A stretch of 64,000 nucleotides of DNA from Bacillus sp. ISL-34. Lineage in GTDB: Bacteria; Bacillota; Bacilli; Bacillales; DSM-1321. Shown one piece after another: positions 8,333 to 18,180 of the stretch. A program made the position numbers and the translations under genes. The stretch's first letter is position 1. Each line of letters begins with the position of its first letter. Location of the stretch: contig NZ_JAGGQJ010000009.1 of the NCBI RefSeq assembly GCF_018613325.1, positions 1 to 64,000 of the forward strand, written 5' to 3'. The notes under the pieces were generated by a model. It was not told where the DNA came from, did no database searches, and saw only the letters and a list, made by a program, of their open reading frames with translations.

Positions 8333-10738
8333 CTACATAAAATCATAAGGAGTGACATTCTCCATCCCGATCATCGGATCAGCATGCATGAGAATATCAA
8401 GATAACTTGATTGTTGAGGTACCTCTTCCTTTTCCACCGGCATTTCTTCTTCACTCAAACTTTCCCGCAGCTTTTCACGCAAAGTCGTTTTGCGGCGCAT
8501 CTCATCATTACGCTCGATCCCTAAACGGAATGCATCTTCTTCACCACAAAGGATCAAGAAATTTTTACTGCGGGTAATCGCCGTATACAATAAATTACGT
8601 CGGAGCATCCGATAATAGCTTTTCACTACAGGTAAAATGACAATGGGGAATTCGCTTCCCTGCGACTTATGGATCGAGCAGCAATATGCATGTGTAATCT
8701 GGTTCAAGTCCTGTTTCGTGTAAGTCACTTCGATGCCTTCGAACGATATGATTACTTTATCGACATGATCGGTATTTTCCTTAGCGAACAATATGGACAC
8801 GATTTCACCCATATCGCCATTAAAGACACCCTCCTCTGGCTGGTTCACCAGTTGAAGCACCTTATCTCCCGTTCTGTATATCACATCTCCGAATTTTATT
8901 TCCCGCCGCTTTTCATCCGCATTGCTATTGAACACTTCCTGAAGCATTTTATTCAGTGCATCAATCCCGGCAGGCCCTCTATACATGGGAGCCAGCACCT
9001 GTATATCCTTGGCTGTGAAGCCCTTCGTCCTGGCATTGGCAACCACTTTCTCGATTACTTGGGCGATTTGACCGGTCTGGCAGCGAATGAACGATCGATC
9101 TTCTTGCTGTTTCGTGACATCATCCGGAAGCCTTCCTTTTTTGATTTCATGGGCCAATTCAATGATCGATGAGCCATCAGCTTGACGATATATATGTTCC
9201 AGACTGACGGTGGGTACACAATTCGATGCAAGCAAATCCTTTAAAACCTGCCCAGGGCCTACAGATGGAAGCTGATCTTCATCACCAACCAATATCACTT
9301 GGACATTTTCCGGCAGAGCTTTAAACAATTGATGGGCCAGCCAAGTATCCACCATGGAAACCTCATCGATGATTACAATACGGCCATCCAGCTGATTATC
9401 CTCATCATGGGAAAAGCCTTCACTCCCGTTCCATCCGAGCAAACGGTGGATCGTAACAGCGGGGAGTCCAGTCGATTCGGCCATGCGTTTCGCTGCCCGG
9501 CCAGTAGGAGCCGCAAGTACGAATGGAAATGGATCGCTTCCTTCTTTTTTATAATCGTTAATGTCCATGGATACACCATGCAGCTCTGCATATAGCTCAA
9601 CGATTCCTTTGATGACTGTCGTCTTACCGGTACCCGGTCCGCCCGTCAAGATTAACATGGGTGATTGCAGGGCTGTTTGGATCGCTTCCTTTTGGGCAGG
9701 GGCATAGGATACATCCAATCGCTCTTCCAGCTCCCCAAGTGCCAGCAAGAACTCCGATTCCGGGAACTGGTCCTCATACTCGGTTTGAGCAAGCAGCCGC
9801 TTGATGTTCATTACGATTCCCTTTTCCGAATAGAATAGCGAAGGCGGATAAATTCGTTGATCCTCGACAACTATTTTCCCCTCTTGCGTCAATTCGATTA
9901 TTTCCGAGGAAATGTTCGTGAACTCAATGCGATCCCGTTTATTTTCCTCCAGCAGCCGTTTGACCGCTTCCAATAGCTGCTCGGCTTCTATGTAGATATT
10001 TCCGTCCTGGAGGCATTGTGATTCAAGCGTATACAAGCACGCAGCCTTGATTCGGTCAGGATGGCTGCCGGAAATGCCCAGCTGATGCCCAAGCTCATCC
10101 GCCCGTCCAAAACCAATCCCTTCAATATCCTCTACGAGCTTATACGGATTTCCCTGAACCATCGTGATCGTATCCTGCTTATACATTTGATATATCTTCA
10201 TAGACAGCTGCGGACCGAAGCCATATTGATTCAGGGCGATCATCACCTGCTCCAGACCTTGATGCTCGACCAATGTATCATAGAGGCCCTTTGCCTTTTC
10301 CCCGGATAGCTTCGGGATATCATCAAGTAGCGAGGGCTGAGCCAGAATTTTTGAAATTGCCTTTTCACCCAGTGTCTCAACAATGCTTTCGGCTGTTTTT
10401 TTCCCAATGCCCTTGAATAGGTCACCTGATAAATAACTGACGATGCCTTCCTTGGATTGAGGCAGATCCTTGCGAAAATGCTCTACATGAAATTGAAGGC
10501 CAAAACGCGGATGCTCCTTCATGGCCCCATAAAAAATATAGATCTCATCCTCATGCATCCTTGGAAAATAACCTGTTACGACCGCTTCCTTCTCTTCATA
10601 ATTCAGATTCGTTTCATGCACACGAATTCTTACAACCGAGTACATATTTTCTTCATTATGAAAGATCGTCACTAAATGACTTCCTTTCATGAACATTTTC
10701 TCTTCTGAAAACAAATCCAACGAATCTTGCTGGCTCAA
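8333..10738 (-). CDS. recD2: ATP-dependent RecD-like DNA helicase RecD2
   Basis: This 801-aa SF1 helicase acts in replication-fork maintenance and repair. An N-terminal OB and helix-hairpin-helix region is followed by Walker A GGPGTGKTT (about 366-374), a DEVSMVD Walker B, GDEDQLPSVGPGQVL (motif III) and the C-terminal TAITRSKNFLILCG motif. TTG 10738 is preferred as start because AAGGTGGGGAG lies just before it. The ATG at 10759 would put the ribosome site inside the gene. It lies directly downstream of yrrB, as in B. subtilis where it is yrrC. Confidence 0.94.
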   Translation of the reverse strand: MSQQDSLDLFSEEKMFMKGSHLVTIFHNEENMYSVVRIRVHETNLNYEEKEAVVTGYFPRMHEDEIYIFYGAMKEHPRFGLQFHVEHFRKDLPQSKEGIVSYLSGDLFKGIGKKTAESIVETLGEKAISKILAQPSLLDDIPKLSGEKAKGLYDTLVEHQGLEQVMIALNQYGFGPQLSMKIYQMYKQDTITMVQGNPYKLVEDIEGIGFGRADELGHQLGISGSHPDRIKAACLYTLESQCLQDGNIYIEAEQLLEAVKRLLEENKRDRIEFTNISSEIIELTQEGKIVVEDQRIYPPSLFYSEKGIVMNIKRLLAQTEYEDQFPESEFLLALGELEERLDVSYAPAQKEAIQTALQSPMLILTGGPGTGKTTVIKGIVELYAELHGVSMDINDYKKEGSDPFPFVLAAPTGRAAKRMAESTGLPAVTIHRLLGWNGSEGFSHDEDNQLDGRIVIIDEVSMVDTWLAHQLFKALPENVQVILVGDEDQLPSVGPGQVLKDLLASNCVPTVSLEHIYRQADGSSIIELAHEIKKGRLPDDVTKQQEDRSFIRCQTGQIAQVIEKVVANARTKGFTAKDIQVLAPMYRGPAGIDALNKMLQEVFNSNADEKRREIKFGDVIYRTGDKVLQLVNQPEEGVFNGDMGEIVSILFAKENTDHVDKVIISFEGIEVTYTKQDLNQITHAYCCSIHKSQGSEFPIVILPVVKSYYRMLRRNLLYTAITRSKNFLILCGEEDAFRLGIERNDEMRRKTTLREKLRESLSEEEMPVEKEEVPQQSSYLDILMHADPMIGMENVTPYDFM

Positions 10739-10774
10739 CGCTTCTCCCCACCTTTCCATGCATATGCTTTTTAT

Positions 10775-11446
10775 TTACTCAGCATTCATTTCTTCCAACA
10801 GTTTCTTACCGTGCGCAGCAAGCATATGGTCAGGCTGTGCTTCCAAAGCCTTATCAAAATAAGCCATCGCCGCTTGCGCATCCTCACGGTACCCTGCAAA
10901 CGCAACGCCTAAATTATAATAAGCATCCGCATGGCCCGGATCCTGTTCCACAACTAAATTCAGTTGATTGATCAATTCATCATATAATTCCGCATTGGCA
11001 AGACATAACGCATATTGGAATCTCGCATCAACGTCCTCGGGGCTCAGCTCCACCGTTCTCTGTAAATAAGGCATCGCCAATTTCGGCTGATCTAACGCCA
11101 TCAATGTCAATCCAAGCATGAAGTAAGCATCGCTGTTATCCAGTCCTAAACGGATTGCCTTTTCAAACATATCCTTCGCTTCGACTAGTTTAGAATCTGA
11201 TTCATAATATAAGTTTCCTAATGAATAGTAAGCCGCTGCTGCATTTTCATCCAGCTCGATCGCCTTTTTATAAAACTTGACCGCTTTATCCGTTTCACCC
11301 ACGGCAGTCAATACATTCCCAAAGTTTATGTAAGCAACAGGCTCATTCGGATTTTCCTCGATCGCCTCATTAAAAACTTTCGCCGCTTCTTCGTATTTCC
11401 CTTGCTGCATAAATTCAATTCCTTGTTGATTCTTATCCATATCCAT
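10775..11446 (-). CDS. yrrB: TPR repeat protein YrrB
   Basis: This 223-aa soluble protein consists almost entirely of about six tetratricopeptide repeats, with recurring A-Y-x-N-x-G/S-L-G patterns such as AYINFGNVLTAVG, AYYSLGNLYYES and AYYNLGVAFAGY. It has no signal peptide, so it is probably a cytosolic protein-interaction scaffold. B. subtilis YrrB has the same place between mnmA and recD2. Its partners are not known. ATG 11446 follows GGAG at 5 bases; ATG 11440 is an alternative. Confidence 0.9.
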   Translation of the reverse strand: MDMDKNQQGIEFMQQGKYEEAAKVFNEAIEENPNEPVAYINFGNVLTAVGETDKAVKFYKKAIELDENAAAAYYSLGNLYYESDSKLVEAKDMFEKAIRLGLDNSDAYFMLGLTLMALDQPKLAMPYLQRTVELSPEDVDARFQYALCLANAELYDELINQLNLVVEQDPGHADAYYNLGVAFAGYREDAQAAMAYFDKALEAQPDHMLAAHGKKLLEEMNAE

Positions 11447-11521
11447 TCACACTCCATTTTTATATTAAAAAGTATAGCATAAGCCAGTGGTAGAATTCAG
11501 GCGGTATACCCGCAATCCAAA

Positions 11522-11554
11522 AGAAGTCCCCAACCGCAAACACAGCTGGGGACA
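11522..11554 (-). terminator. terminator of the iscS-mnmA operon
   Basis: Minus strand GTCCCCA, a 15-base loop, TGGGGAC and then TTCTTTT, 9 bases after the mnmA stop codon. Strong GC stem. It separates mnmA from yrrB. Confidence 0.8.
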
Positions 11555-11562
11555 TGCTTATT

Positions 11563-12696
<1,134 letters not shown>

Positions 12697-12708
12697 TTAA
12701 AGTAAGAA

Positions 12709-13854
12709 TTATCTTCTCACTAATCTATTAACGATTTTAACGGTGGTTTCAGCCGCCTGCCTTACTTCCTCTTCCGTGTTGTTCAGACCGAAGCTGAAAC
12801 GAATCGAATTCTTCGTCCGCTCCGAATCTTTCCCGAACATCGCCACAAGCACATGCGACGGATCGATTGACCCAGCAGTACAAGCGGATCCGCTCGATAC
12901 AGCAACACCTGCCAAGTCCATATTAACGAGCATCGATTCCACATTCGTACCCGGAAAACTGACATTCAGCACATGCGGCAGCGACTGTTCCATAGATCCG
13001 TTAATTTCATATTGTACATCCGCCTCATCAAAGACGGCAAGCAATACGTCTTTAAACCGCTTGTATTGCTCCTTTTTCTCTTTCATCATGCTTTGTGCAA
13101 TTGAAACGGCTTCTGCAAAACCGGCAATCGCCGGCACACTCTCCGTACCAGCACGGCGCTTGCGTTCTTGTTCCCCGCCATATAATTGTGGATTCAGCTT
13201 CAAGCCTTCACGTATATAAAGAAAGCCGATCCCTTTTGGACCGTTGATTTTATGCGCGGATACACTCAGCAAATCCACACCCAGCTCTTGAACGTCGATA
13301 GAGATCAAGCCATATGCCTGAACCGCATCCGAATGGAAAATGGCTTGATGACCCTTGAGCAGCTGTCCAATTTCGGCAATCGGCTGGATCGTTCCAACCT
13401 CATTATTGCCGAACATGACCGAAACCAAAATCGTATCGTCCCGCAATGCCGCCTTTAAATCGGCAATTGAAACAAGCCCCGCTTCATTCACAGGTAAATA
13501 TGTGACCTCAAAGCCAGACTTCTCAAGGAATTGGCATGTATGCAAAACCGCATGATGCTCAACCTCCGTCGTAATGATGTGCTTCCCTTTATCTTTATAA
13601 GCATTCGCAGCACCAATGATCGCCGTATTATCCGCCTCGGTTCCACCGCTCGTGAAAATGATTTCATTCCGCCCCGCACCGATGCTCGCTGCAATACTCG
13701 AACGCGCCTCATCCAAAACATGGCGCGCCTCCCGCCCGAAAGCATGAATGCTCGACGGATTCCCGAAGTCATGGCTCATGACTGTCATCATCCTATCGAT
13801 CACATTTGGATGCATCGGTGAAGTCGCAGCATGATCTAAATATATTCTGTCCAC
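12709..13854 (-). CDS. iscS: cysteine desulfurase dedicated to tRNA thiolation (YrvO)
   Basis: This 381-aa PLP enzyme has the NifS/IscS hallmarks: IYLDHAATSPMHP at the N-terminus, TSGGTEADN, the PLP lysine in SAHKINGPKG (about K202) and the persulfide cysteine in SSGSACTAGS (about C325). GTG 13854 is taken as start because GGAGGCGAC lies 6 bases upstream. The ATG 51 bases further up lacks a site. The mnmA gene follows within 30 bases, so it probably supplies sulfur for s2U34, as YrvO does in B. subtilis. Confidence 0.94.
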   Translation of the reverse strand: MDRIYLDHAATSPMHPNVIDRMMTVMSHDFGNPSSIHAFGREARHVLDEARSSIAASIGAGRNEIIFTSGGTEADNTAIIGAANAYKDKGKHIITTEVEHHAVLHTCQFLEKSGFEVTYLPVNEAGLVSIADLKAALRDDTILVSVMFGNNEVGTIQPIAEIGQLLKGHQAIFHSDAVQAYGLISIDVQELGVDLLSVSAHKINGPKGIGFLYIREGLKLNPQLYGGEQERKRRAGTESVPAIAGFAEAVSIAQSMMKEKKEQYKRFKDVLLAVFDEADVQYEINGSMEQSLPHVLNVSFPGTNVESMLVNMDLAGVAVSSGSACTAGSIDPSHVLVAMFGKDSERTKNSIRFSFGLNNTEEEVRQAAETTVKIVNRLVRR

Positions 13855-13872
13855 TTTTTTGTCGCCTCCATT

Positions 13873-13907
13873 AAAAAAACGCAAGCGCCTACATAATAGG
13901 CGCATTG
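13873..13907 (-). terminator. terminator of cymR
   Basis: Minus strand GCGCCTA TTATG TAGGCGC followed by TTGCGTTTTTTT, about 10 bases after the cymR stop. It suggests that cymR and iscS-mnmA are partly separate transcripts. Confidence 0.85.
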
Positions 13908-13915
13908 CTAATCAA

Positions 13916-14335
13916 TTAAATATAGTACATATAAGAATCGATTTCACCCGTATCCTTGTAGCTCGCCAAATCCATAAGCGTCGTATTATCCAATACATCC
14001 TTCACAGCATCGCGAATCCGGATCCAAAGCTGACGCTTCACCGGCTCCTCATCCTCAATTCCTTCAACAGGGGTAATCGGACCTTCCAATACACGAATGA
14101 CATCACCCGAAGTAATCTCCTGAGGATCTTTGGACAGGACATACCCGCCATACGCACCGCGGACACTCTTCACCAACCCCGCATTACGAAGCGGCGCAAT
14201 CAACTGCTCCAAATAATGCTCCGACAGATTATGCGTCTGGGCAATCGATTTCAAACTCTTTGGGCCTTCTCCATAATGTTTAGCAAGCTCGATCATAATC
14301 GTCAAACCATAACGGCCTTTAGTAGATATCTTCAT
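13916..14335 (-). CDS. cymR: Rrf2 family cysteine-metabolism repressor CymR
   Basis: This 138-aa winged-helix protein begins MKISTKGRYGLTIMIELAKH. Its recognition helix region LSEHYLEQLIAPLRNAGLV (about 40-58) is followed by the Rrf2 wing VRGAYGGYVLSK. It has no cysteine triad, which fits CymR (partnered with CysK) rather than an iron-sulfur IscR. It should repress cysteine uptake and synthesis genes. ATG 14335 follows TGAGGTG at 7 bases. An extended -10 TGCTATAAT lies near 14381-14389 on the minus strand. Confidence 0.93.
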   Translation of the reverse strand: MKISTKGRYGLTIMIELAKHYGEGPKSLKSIAQTHNLSEHYLEQLIAPLRNAGLVKSVRGAYGGYVLSKDPQEITSGDVIRVLEGPITPVEGIEDEEPVKRQLWIRIRDAVKDVLDNTTLMDLASYKDTGEIDSYMYYI

Positions 14336-14378
14336 ACATATACACCTCAAATTATTTATCCGTTTCTAAATTCTTTTG

Positions 14379-14389
14379 AAATTATAGCA
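14379..14389 (-). promoter_or_regulatory. extended -10 element of cymR
   Basis: Minus-strand ATGCTATAAT, 45-55 bases before the cymR start codon, with TGCATT about 16 bases further up as a weak -35. Found by eye. Confidence 0.5.
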
Positions 14390-14519
14390 TATTCCCGCTG
14401 GAAATGCATTCACCCGCCCTTTATTTGTCAAATTATCCTAATTGGAGAGGTAGGAAAAAGTGGATTGTAACCGATGGACTGACGAATTTTAATTGGGTGT
14501 GGGATAGGATTTTGGGTTA

Positions 14520-14697
14520 GGATGGATTTTTTGCTCGGGACGGTCGGATTATTGCGGGGATAGGTCGGATTTTTTGCGCGAACGGTTGGATTATTGTTTG
14601 CTAAGCCGGATTTTTGCTCGGGTGGCCGAACTTTTGTGCGCTAGAAAGGATTTTTCGAGCGGACGGTCGGATTATTGCGGGTGTAGGTCGAATTAAT
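14520..14697. repeat. degenerate ~21-bp tandem array, upstream copy
   Basis: Eight to nine imperfect units of 20-21 bp follow a GGTCGGATTATTGCGCGGGTA-like consensus. Examples are GGTCGGATTATTGCGGGGATA and GGTCGGATTTTTTGCGCGAAC. No ORF crosses the array cleanly. The same unit recurs at 15762-15867, on the other side of the NERD gene. The rest of the cymR-NERD interval shows nothing else. Confidence 0.75.
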
Positions 14698-14795
14698 ACA
14701 AAAGTTCATCCATGCCACATTTATTTTCACTGTAATACAGGAAATCACTTTATTAATCGAGAATACTTTACTTAAATCTATAAGGAGTGGTTATC

Positions 14796-15766
14796 ATGAT
14801 CATTAAAAACTGCAAGATGCCTTTAAAAATAGACATGCTCGAAGCTCTGATGAGACGCTTACCTCCTGGACATGCGAAGCAAACGGCAATAATTGAAGAT
14901 ATCAAAAAATCAAGGCAGGATACAATGGTGAAAACAGAGTCTTCCAATCTCTTAAATCCCTTCCTGAAAAAGAGTATCTACTCTTTCATGACCTCCGACT
15001 AATTGGATCACCTTTCCCCTTCCAAATGGACATCCTCATTCTCACATCCTTTTTCCTTTTAATCCTTGAAGTCAAAAACATGGCTGGGGAAATCTTTTTC
15101 GACAACACTTTCCATCAACTTATCCGTACAAATCCCGATGGAAAAACCGAAGCTTTTGATGATCCCATATTGCAAGTGAGCCGGCAGCGACAGCACTTGT
15201 TAGACTGGTTAAAAACAAAAAGGACGAACAACCTTCCAGTTGAAACCCTCGTTGTCAGTGCCAATTCTTCAACGATCATTCGGGCCGTGAATACGGATAT
15301 TAATAGAAAAGTGATACGTAAGGATCGAATTCTACTTAAAATTGAGGAATTAAAAAACAAGTATAACGAAGCGGTCCTTTCTAATAGAGCAATGAAACGA
15401 TTATCAAATCTATTGCTTGATGGTCACATCCCTTATATTCCTAAACCGCTGGAGAATTATAGAATTCCGATAGCCGCCCTCCAAACCGGAGTATTCTGCA
15501 ACAAGTGTCAGGCATTTACCATGGAGCGGAAAACAAAAAAGTGGATTTGCCGTACCTGTTTGGATATTTCCCTAGATGCTCACATTTCGGCACTTTATGA
15601 TTATCTATACCTCGTTAAACCTACCATTACCAACAGCGAATTTCGAAACTTCCTCCAACTCCAATCCCCATCCAGTGCAAAAAAACTCTTACTTTCACTG
15701 AAACTGAATCATTCCGGCCATACTAAAGGCAGAGTTTATCTATTAAATTCTCTCATAGAAGGATAG
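14796..15766 (+). pseudogene. NERD-domain nuclease-related protein with zinc ribbon, frameshifted
   Basis: Two overlapping frames make one NERD protein. Frame one starts at ATG 14796 (AAGGAG 7 bases upstream) with MIIKNCKMPLKIDMLEALMR and LPPGHAK. From about 14920 the homology moves to another frame (GYNGENRVFQSLKSLPEKEY, then LLFHDLRLIGSPFPFQMD) and runs into the long frame with ILILEVKNMAGEIFF. One extra A in the A6 run near 14903-14908 would restore a ~322-aa protein. NERD domains are nuclease-like. The C-terminal CNKC...CRTC is a zinc ribbon. It could be inactivated, slippage-expressed or a sequencing error. Confidence 0.8.
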
Positions 15767-15867
15767 GTCGGATTATTATGCCGGTAGGTCGAATTAGTTC
15801 CCTCGTAGGTCGGATTTTTCCGCTCGTAGGTCGAATTAGTCCACTGGTAGATCGAATTATCAACCTC
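15762..15867. repeat. degenerate ~21-bp tandem array, downstream copy
   Basis: Five units of 21-22 bp follow a GTAGGTCGGATTATTNCGCTC-like pattern. The first unit overlaps the NERD stop codon (GGATAGGTCGG). The unit matches the array at 14520-14697, so the NERD gene is bracketed by the same repeat. Confidence 0.75.
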
Positions 15868-15986
15868 ACAGCACAAATTAATTCCCCCAACAGACTACCA
15901 TAAAAGGAAATCACCCTCTTTTACAGCATAATCAGCGCATTTCCCCCATCAGTTGTGATACCTTATATAAAAAGGAGAGGTGCGCA

Positions 15987-17258
15987 ATGAATATTAAACC
16001 GCTTGCTTTCCGGATGCGGCCTCGGTCGATTGATGAGATCATCGGGCAGGAGCATCTGGTCGGTGAAGGGAAAATTATCGCAAGGATGGTGAAAGCCAAG
16101 CAGCTTTCTTCCATGATCCTGTATGGTCCGCCGGGAATTGGCAAGACTTCGATTGCAAGTGCGATTGCCGGAAGCACGAAGTTTGCTTTCCGGACGCTGA
16201 ACGCGGTGACCAATAATAAAAAGGATATGGAAATCGTGGCAGCCGAGGCTAAGATGTCCGGGAAAGTGATTCTGCTTCTTGATGAGGTTCACCGACTCGA
16301 TAAGGCAAAACAGGATTTCCTATTGCCATATCTTGAAAACGGGATGATCACCTTGATCGGTGCAACAACCAGCAATCCCTATCATGCAATCAATCCGGCC
16401 ATCCGAAGCCGGTGCCAGATTTTCGAGCTCAAATCATTGGAAACCAATGATTTAACCAAAGCTCTGGAACGGGCACTTCATGATGAAGAGCGGGGGCTTG
16501 GTGCGCATAAAACGGATGTCAGCTTTGATGCCCTTACCCATTTCGCGACTGCTTCGAACGGAGATGTCCGCAGCGCCCTCAACGCTCTTGAGCTCGCCGT
16601 CATTTCCACCGAACCAGATGAGTCCGGAACGATTCATATAGATCTGCAAATTGCCGAGGAATGCATGCAGAAAAAAAGCTTCTCACATGACAAGGATGGA
16701 GATGCCCATTATGATGTTCTGTCGGCTTTCCAAAAATCAATTCGCGGCAGTGATGTGAATGCAGCCCTTCATTATTTGGGGCGCCTGGTCGAAGCCGGCG
16801 ATCTTGTCAGCATCGCCCGCCGCATGGTGGTCATTGCCTACGAAGACATAGGTCTTGCCAATCCGCAGGCTGGTCCAAGGGCCCTCGCTGCAGTTGAAGC
16901 CGCTGAACGGCTCGGGTTTCCTGAAGCCCGGATTCCACTTGCCAACTCAGTGGTCGAGTTATGCCTTTCGCCTAAATCGAATACGGCCATTGTCGCGATT
17001 GATGCGGCTCTTTCCGACATCCGCAGCGGCCATAGTGGAGATGTACCGGATCATCTTAAGGATGCCCATTACAAAGGAGCCACTGAACTCGGACGCGGCA
17101 TCGGCTACCTGTATCCGCATGACTACGAGAATGGCTGGGTGAAGCAGCAATACTTACCGGACAAACTGCGCAGCAAAAAATATTACAAACCGAAAAAGAG
17201 CGGGAAATTTGAACAAGCCCTTGCCTCGGTCTATGAAAATATCGAGAAAAAGAAATAA
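15987..17258 (+). CDS. rarA: replication-associated recombination protein RarA (MgsA/YrvN)
   Basis: This 423-aa AAA+ ATPase acts at stalled replication forks and belongs to the WHIP/RuvB-like clamp-loader branch. Walker A GPPGIGKTS lies at about 49-57 and Walker B LLLDEVHR at about 92-99. A sensor stretch GATTSNPYHAINPAIRSRC follows, and the C-terminal tetramerisation domain has the usual GYLYPHDYENGWVKQQYLP. ATG 15987 follows AAAGGAGAGG. In B. subtilis it is divergent and adjacent to cymR. Here about 1.6 kb with the NERD gene and arrays has been inserted between them. Confidence 0.96.
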   Translation: MNIKPLAFRMRPRSIDEIIGQEHLVGEGKIIARMVKAKQLSSMILYGPPGIGKTSIASAIAGSTKFAFRTLNAVTNNKKDMEIVAAEAKMSGKVILLLDEVHRLDKAKQDFLLPYLENGMITLIGATTSNPYHAINPAIRSRCQIFELKSLETNDLTKALERALHDEERGLGAHKTDVSFDALTHFATASNGDVRSALNALELAVISTEPDESGTIHIDLQIAEECMQKKSFSHDKDGDAHYDVLSAFQKSIRGSDVNAALHYLGRLVEAGDLVSIARRMVVIAYEDIGLANPQAGPRALAAVEAAERLGFPEARIPLANSVVELCLSPKSNTAIVAIDAALSDIRSGHSGDVPDHLKDAHYKGATELGRGIGYLYPHDYENGWVKQQYLPDKLRSKKYYKPKKSGKFEQALASVYENIEKKK

Positions 17259-17290
17259 CTCCGGATCACTTCAGACCCGGAGTTTCTTTA
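17258..17290. terminator. bidirectional terminator between rarA and the CotB-like gene
   Basis: ACTCCGG (17258-17264) and CCGGAGT (17277-17283) form a 7-bp stem followed by TTTCTTT. It serves rarA and possibly the convergent minus-strand gene ending at 17288. Confidence 0.7.
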
Positions 17291-17935
17291 TTGTGGGAAA
17301 TGAAAACTTTTAACATGCCTCATGTTGACAAAAATCGCCTCCCCTTGAGCATTCACCATCTCAATGATGCCATCTTTCACCGCACAGATCATACCAATAT
17401 TCTGCGGGTGCATCCCCAAGTCGAGCACCACCAGTTTATTGGTTAGCTTTTTCACCTGTTCCTCCAATGTCCTGGCCCAGCTTAAAGATGAAACCTGTGC
17501 CAATTGTTCCCCTTTATTCAAACCGTATGGACCCTTTTCATCATCACAAACCGAAAGCCACTTTAAATGATCCATCGAGATGAACATCGTTTTAAAAACT
17601 GGCGAATAAAAGACGAAATAGTTATTCATGATGCCCACGATATAACCATGAACCGAGTTTTTTTTCGTGAGCAGGATTTCAACAAACATCCCCTTCGCGT
17701 TCATCAGTAATTTCCGGAACGATGTCTCGTTGATCTCCGGCCCTCCTCCCGAACCAATCTCCTCATCGATCATCGGAAAGGAAAAATTCTTAATGTGCCG
17801 GAATGGAACGTAACGGTACACTTTTCCAGTATACAAAACGATGATGTCCGAGCTTGTTTCAATTAAAATCCCCGCTTCTTGTATATTCCCAGCGAGCTCC
17901 AGTACCATATACTGGCCTATATGTTTTGCTAACAA
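17288..17935 (-). CDS. CotB-related spore coat-type protein
   Basis: This 215-aa protein is built from the same repeats as the CotB neighbour. GNIQEAGILIETSSDIIVLY, VYRYVPFRHIKNFSF and the third repeat ending IFVNMRHVKSFHFPQ resemble the CotB pattern of a GGP-x-x-x-GxL turn, a hydrophobic strand and an HIK motif. TTG 17935 is chosen as start because GGGGG lies about 9 bases upstream. It has no serine-rich tail and no signal peptide. Clustering with cotB suggests a spore coat role, which is inference only. Confidence 0.65.
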   Translation of the reverse strand: MLAKHIGQYMVLELAGNIQEAGILIETSSDIIVLYTGKVYRYVPFRHIKNFSFPMIDEEIGSGGGPEINETSFRKLLMNAKGMFVEILLTKKNSVHGYIVGIMNNYFVFYSPVFKTMFISMDHLKWLSVCDDEKGPYGLNKGEQLAQVSSLSWARTLEEQVKKLTNKLVVLDLGMHPQNIGMICAVKDGIIEMVNAQGEAIFVNMRHVKSFHFPQ

Positions 17936-18180
17936 GCGTCGCTTCCCCCTTTCTATTAATATCAAACAAACAGTAAATTATGCTTTGTCCCACCTGACAC
18001 CACCTCACCTCTTGCTTGGCCATTCTAAAAGCATTTGAACGGAAACTTTTGAGAATGAAAAAATAATCAAATCTGGATAATGAATCCCAATGATTCCATC
18101 ACTGGCGACAGCGGCATGTCCACCTTCCATAAGAAGGCACAACAACTCGATTTTGGTTGCTGTACCTGTTTGGTATTTCT

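Noticed and set aside
14520..15867. CRISPR array
   Set aside because: The ~21-bp units are directly adjacent and degenerate, with no unique spacers and no cas genes.
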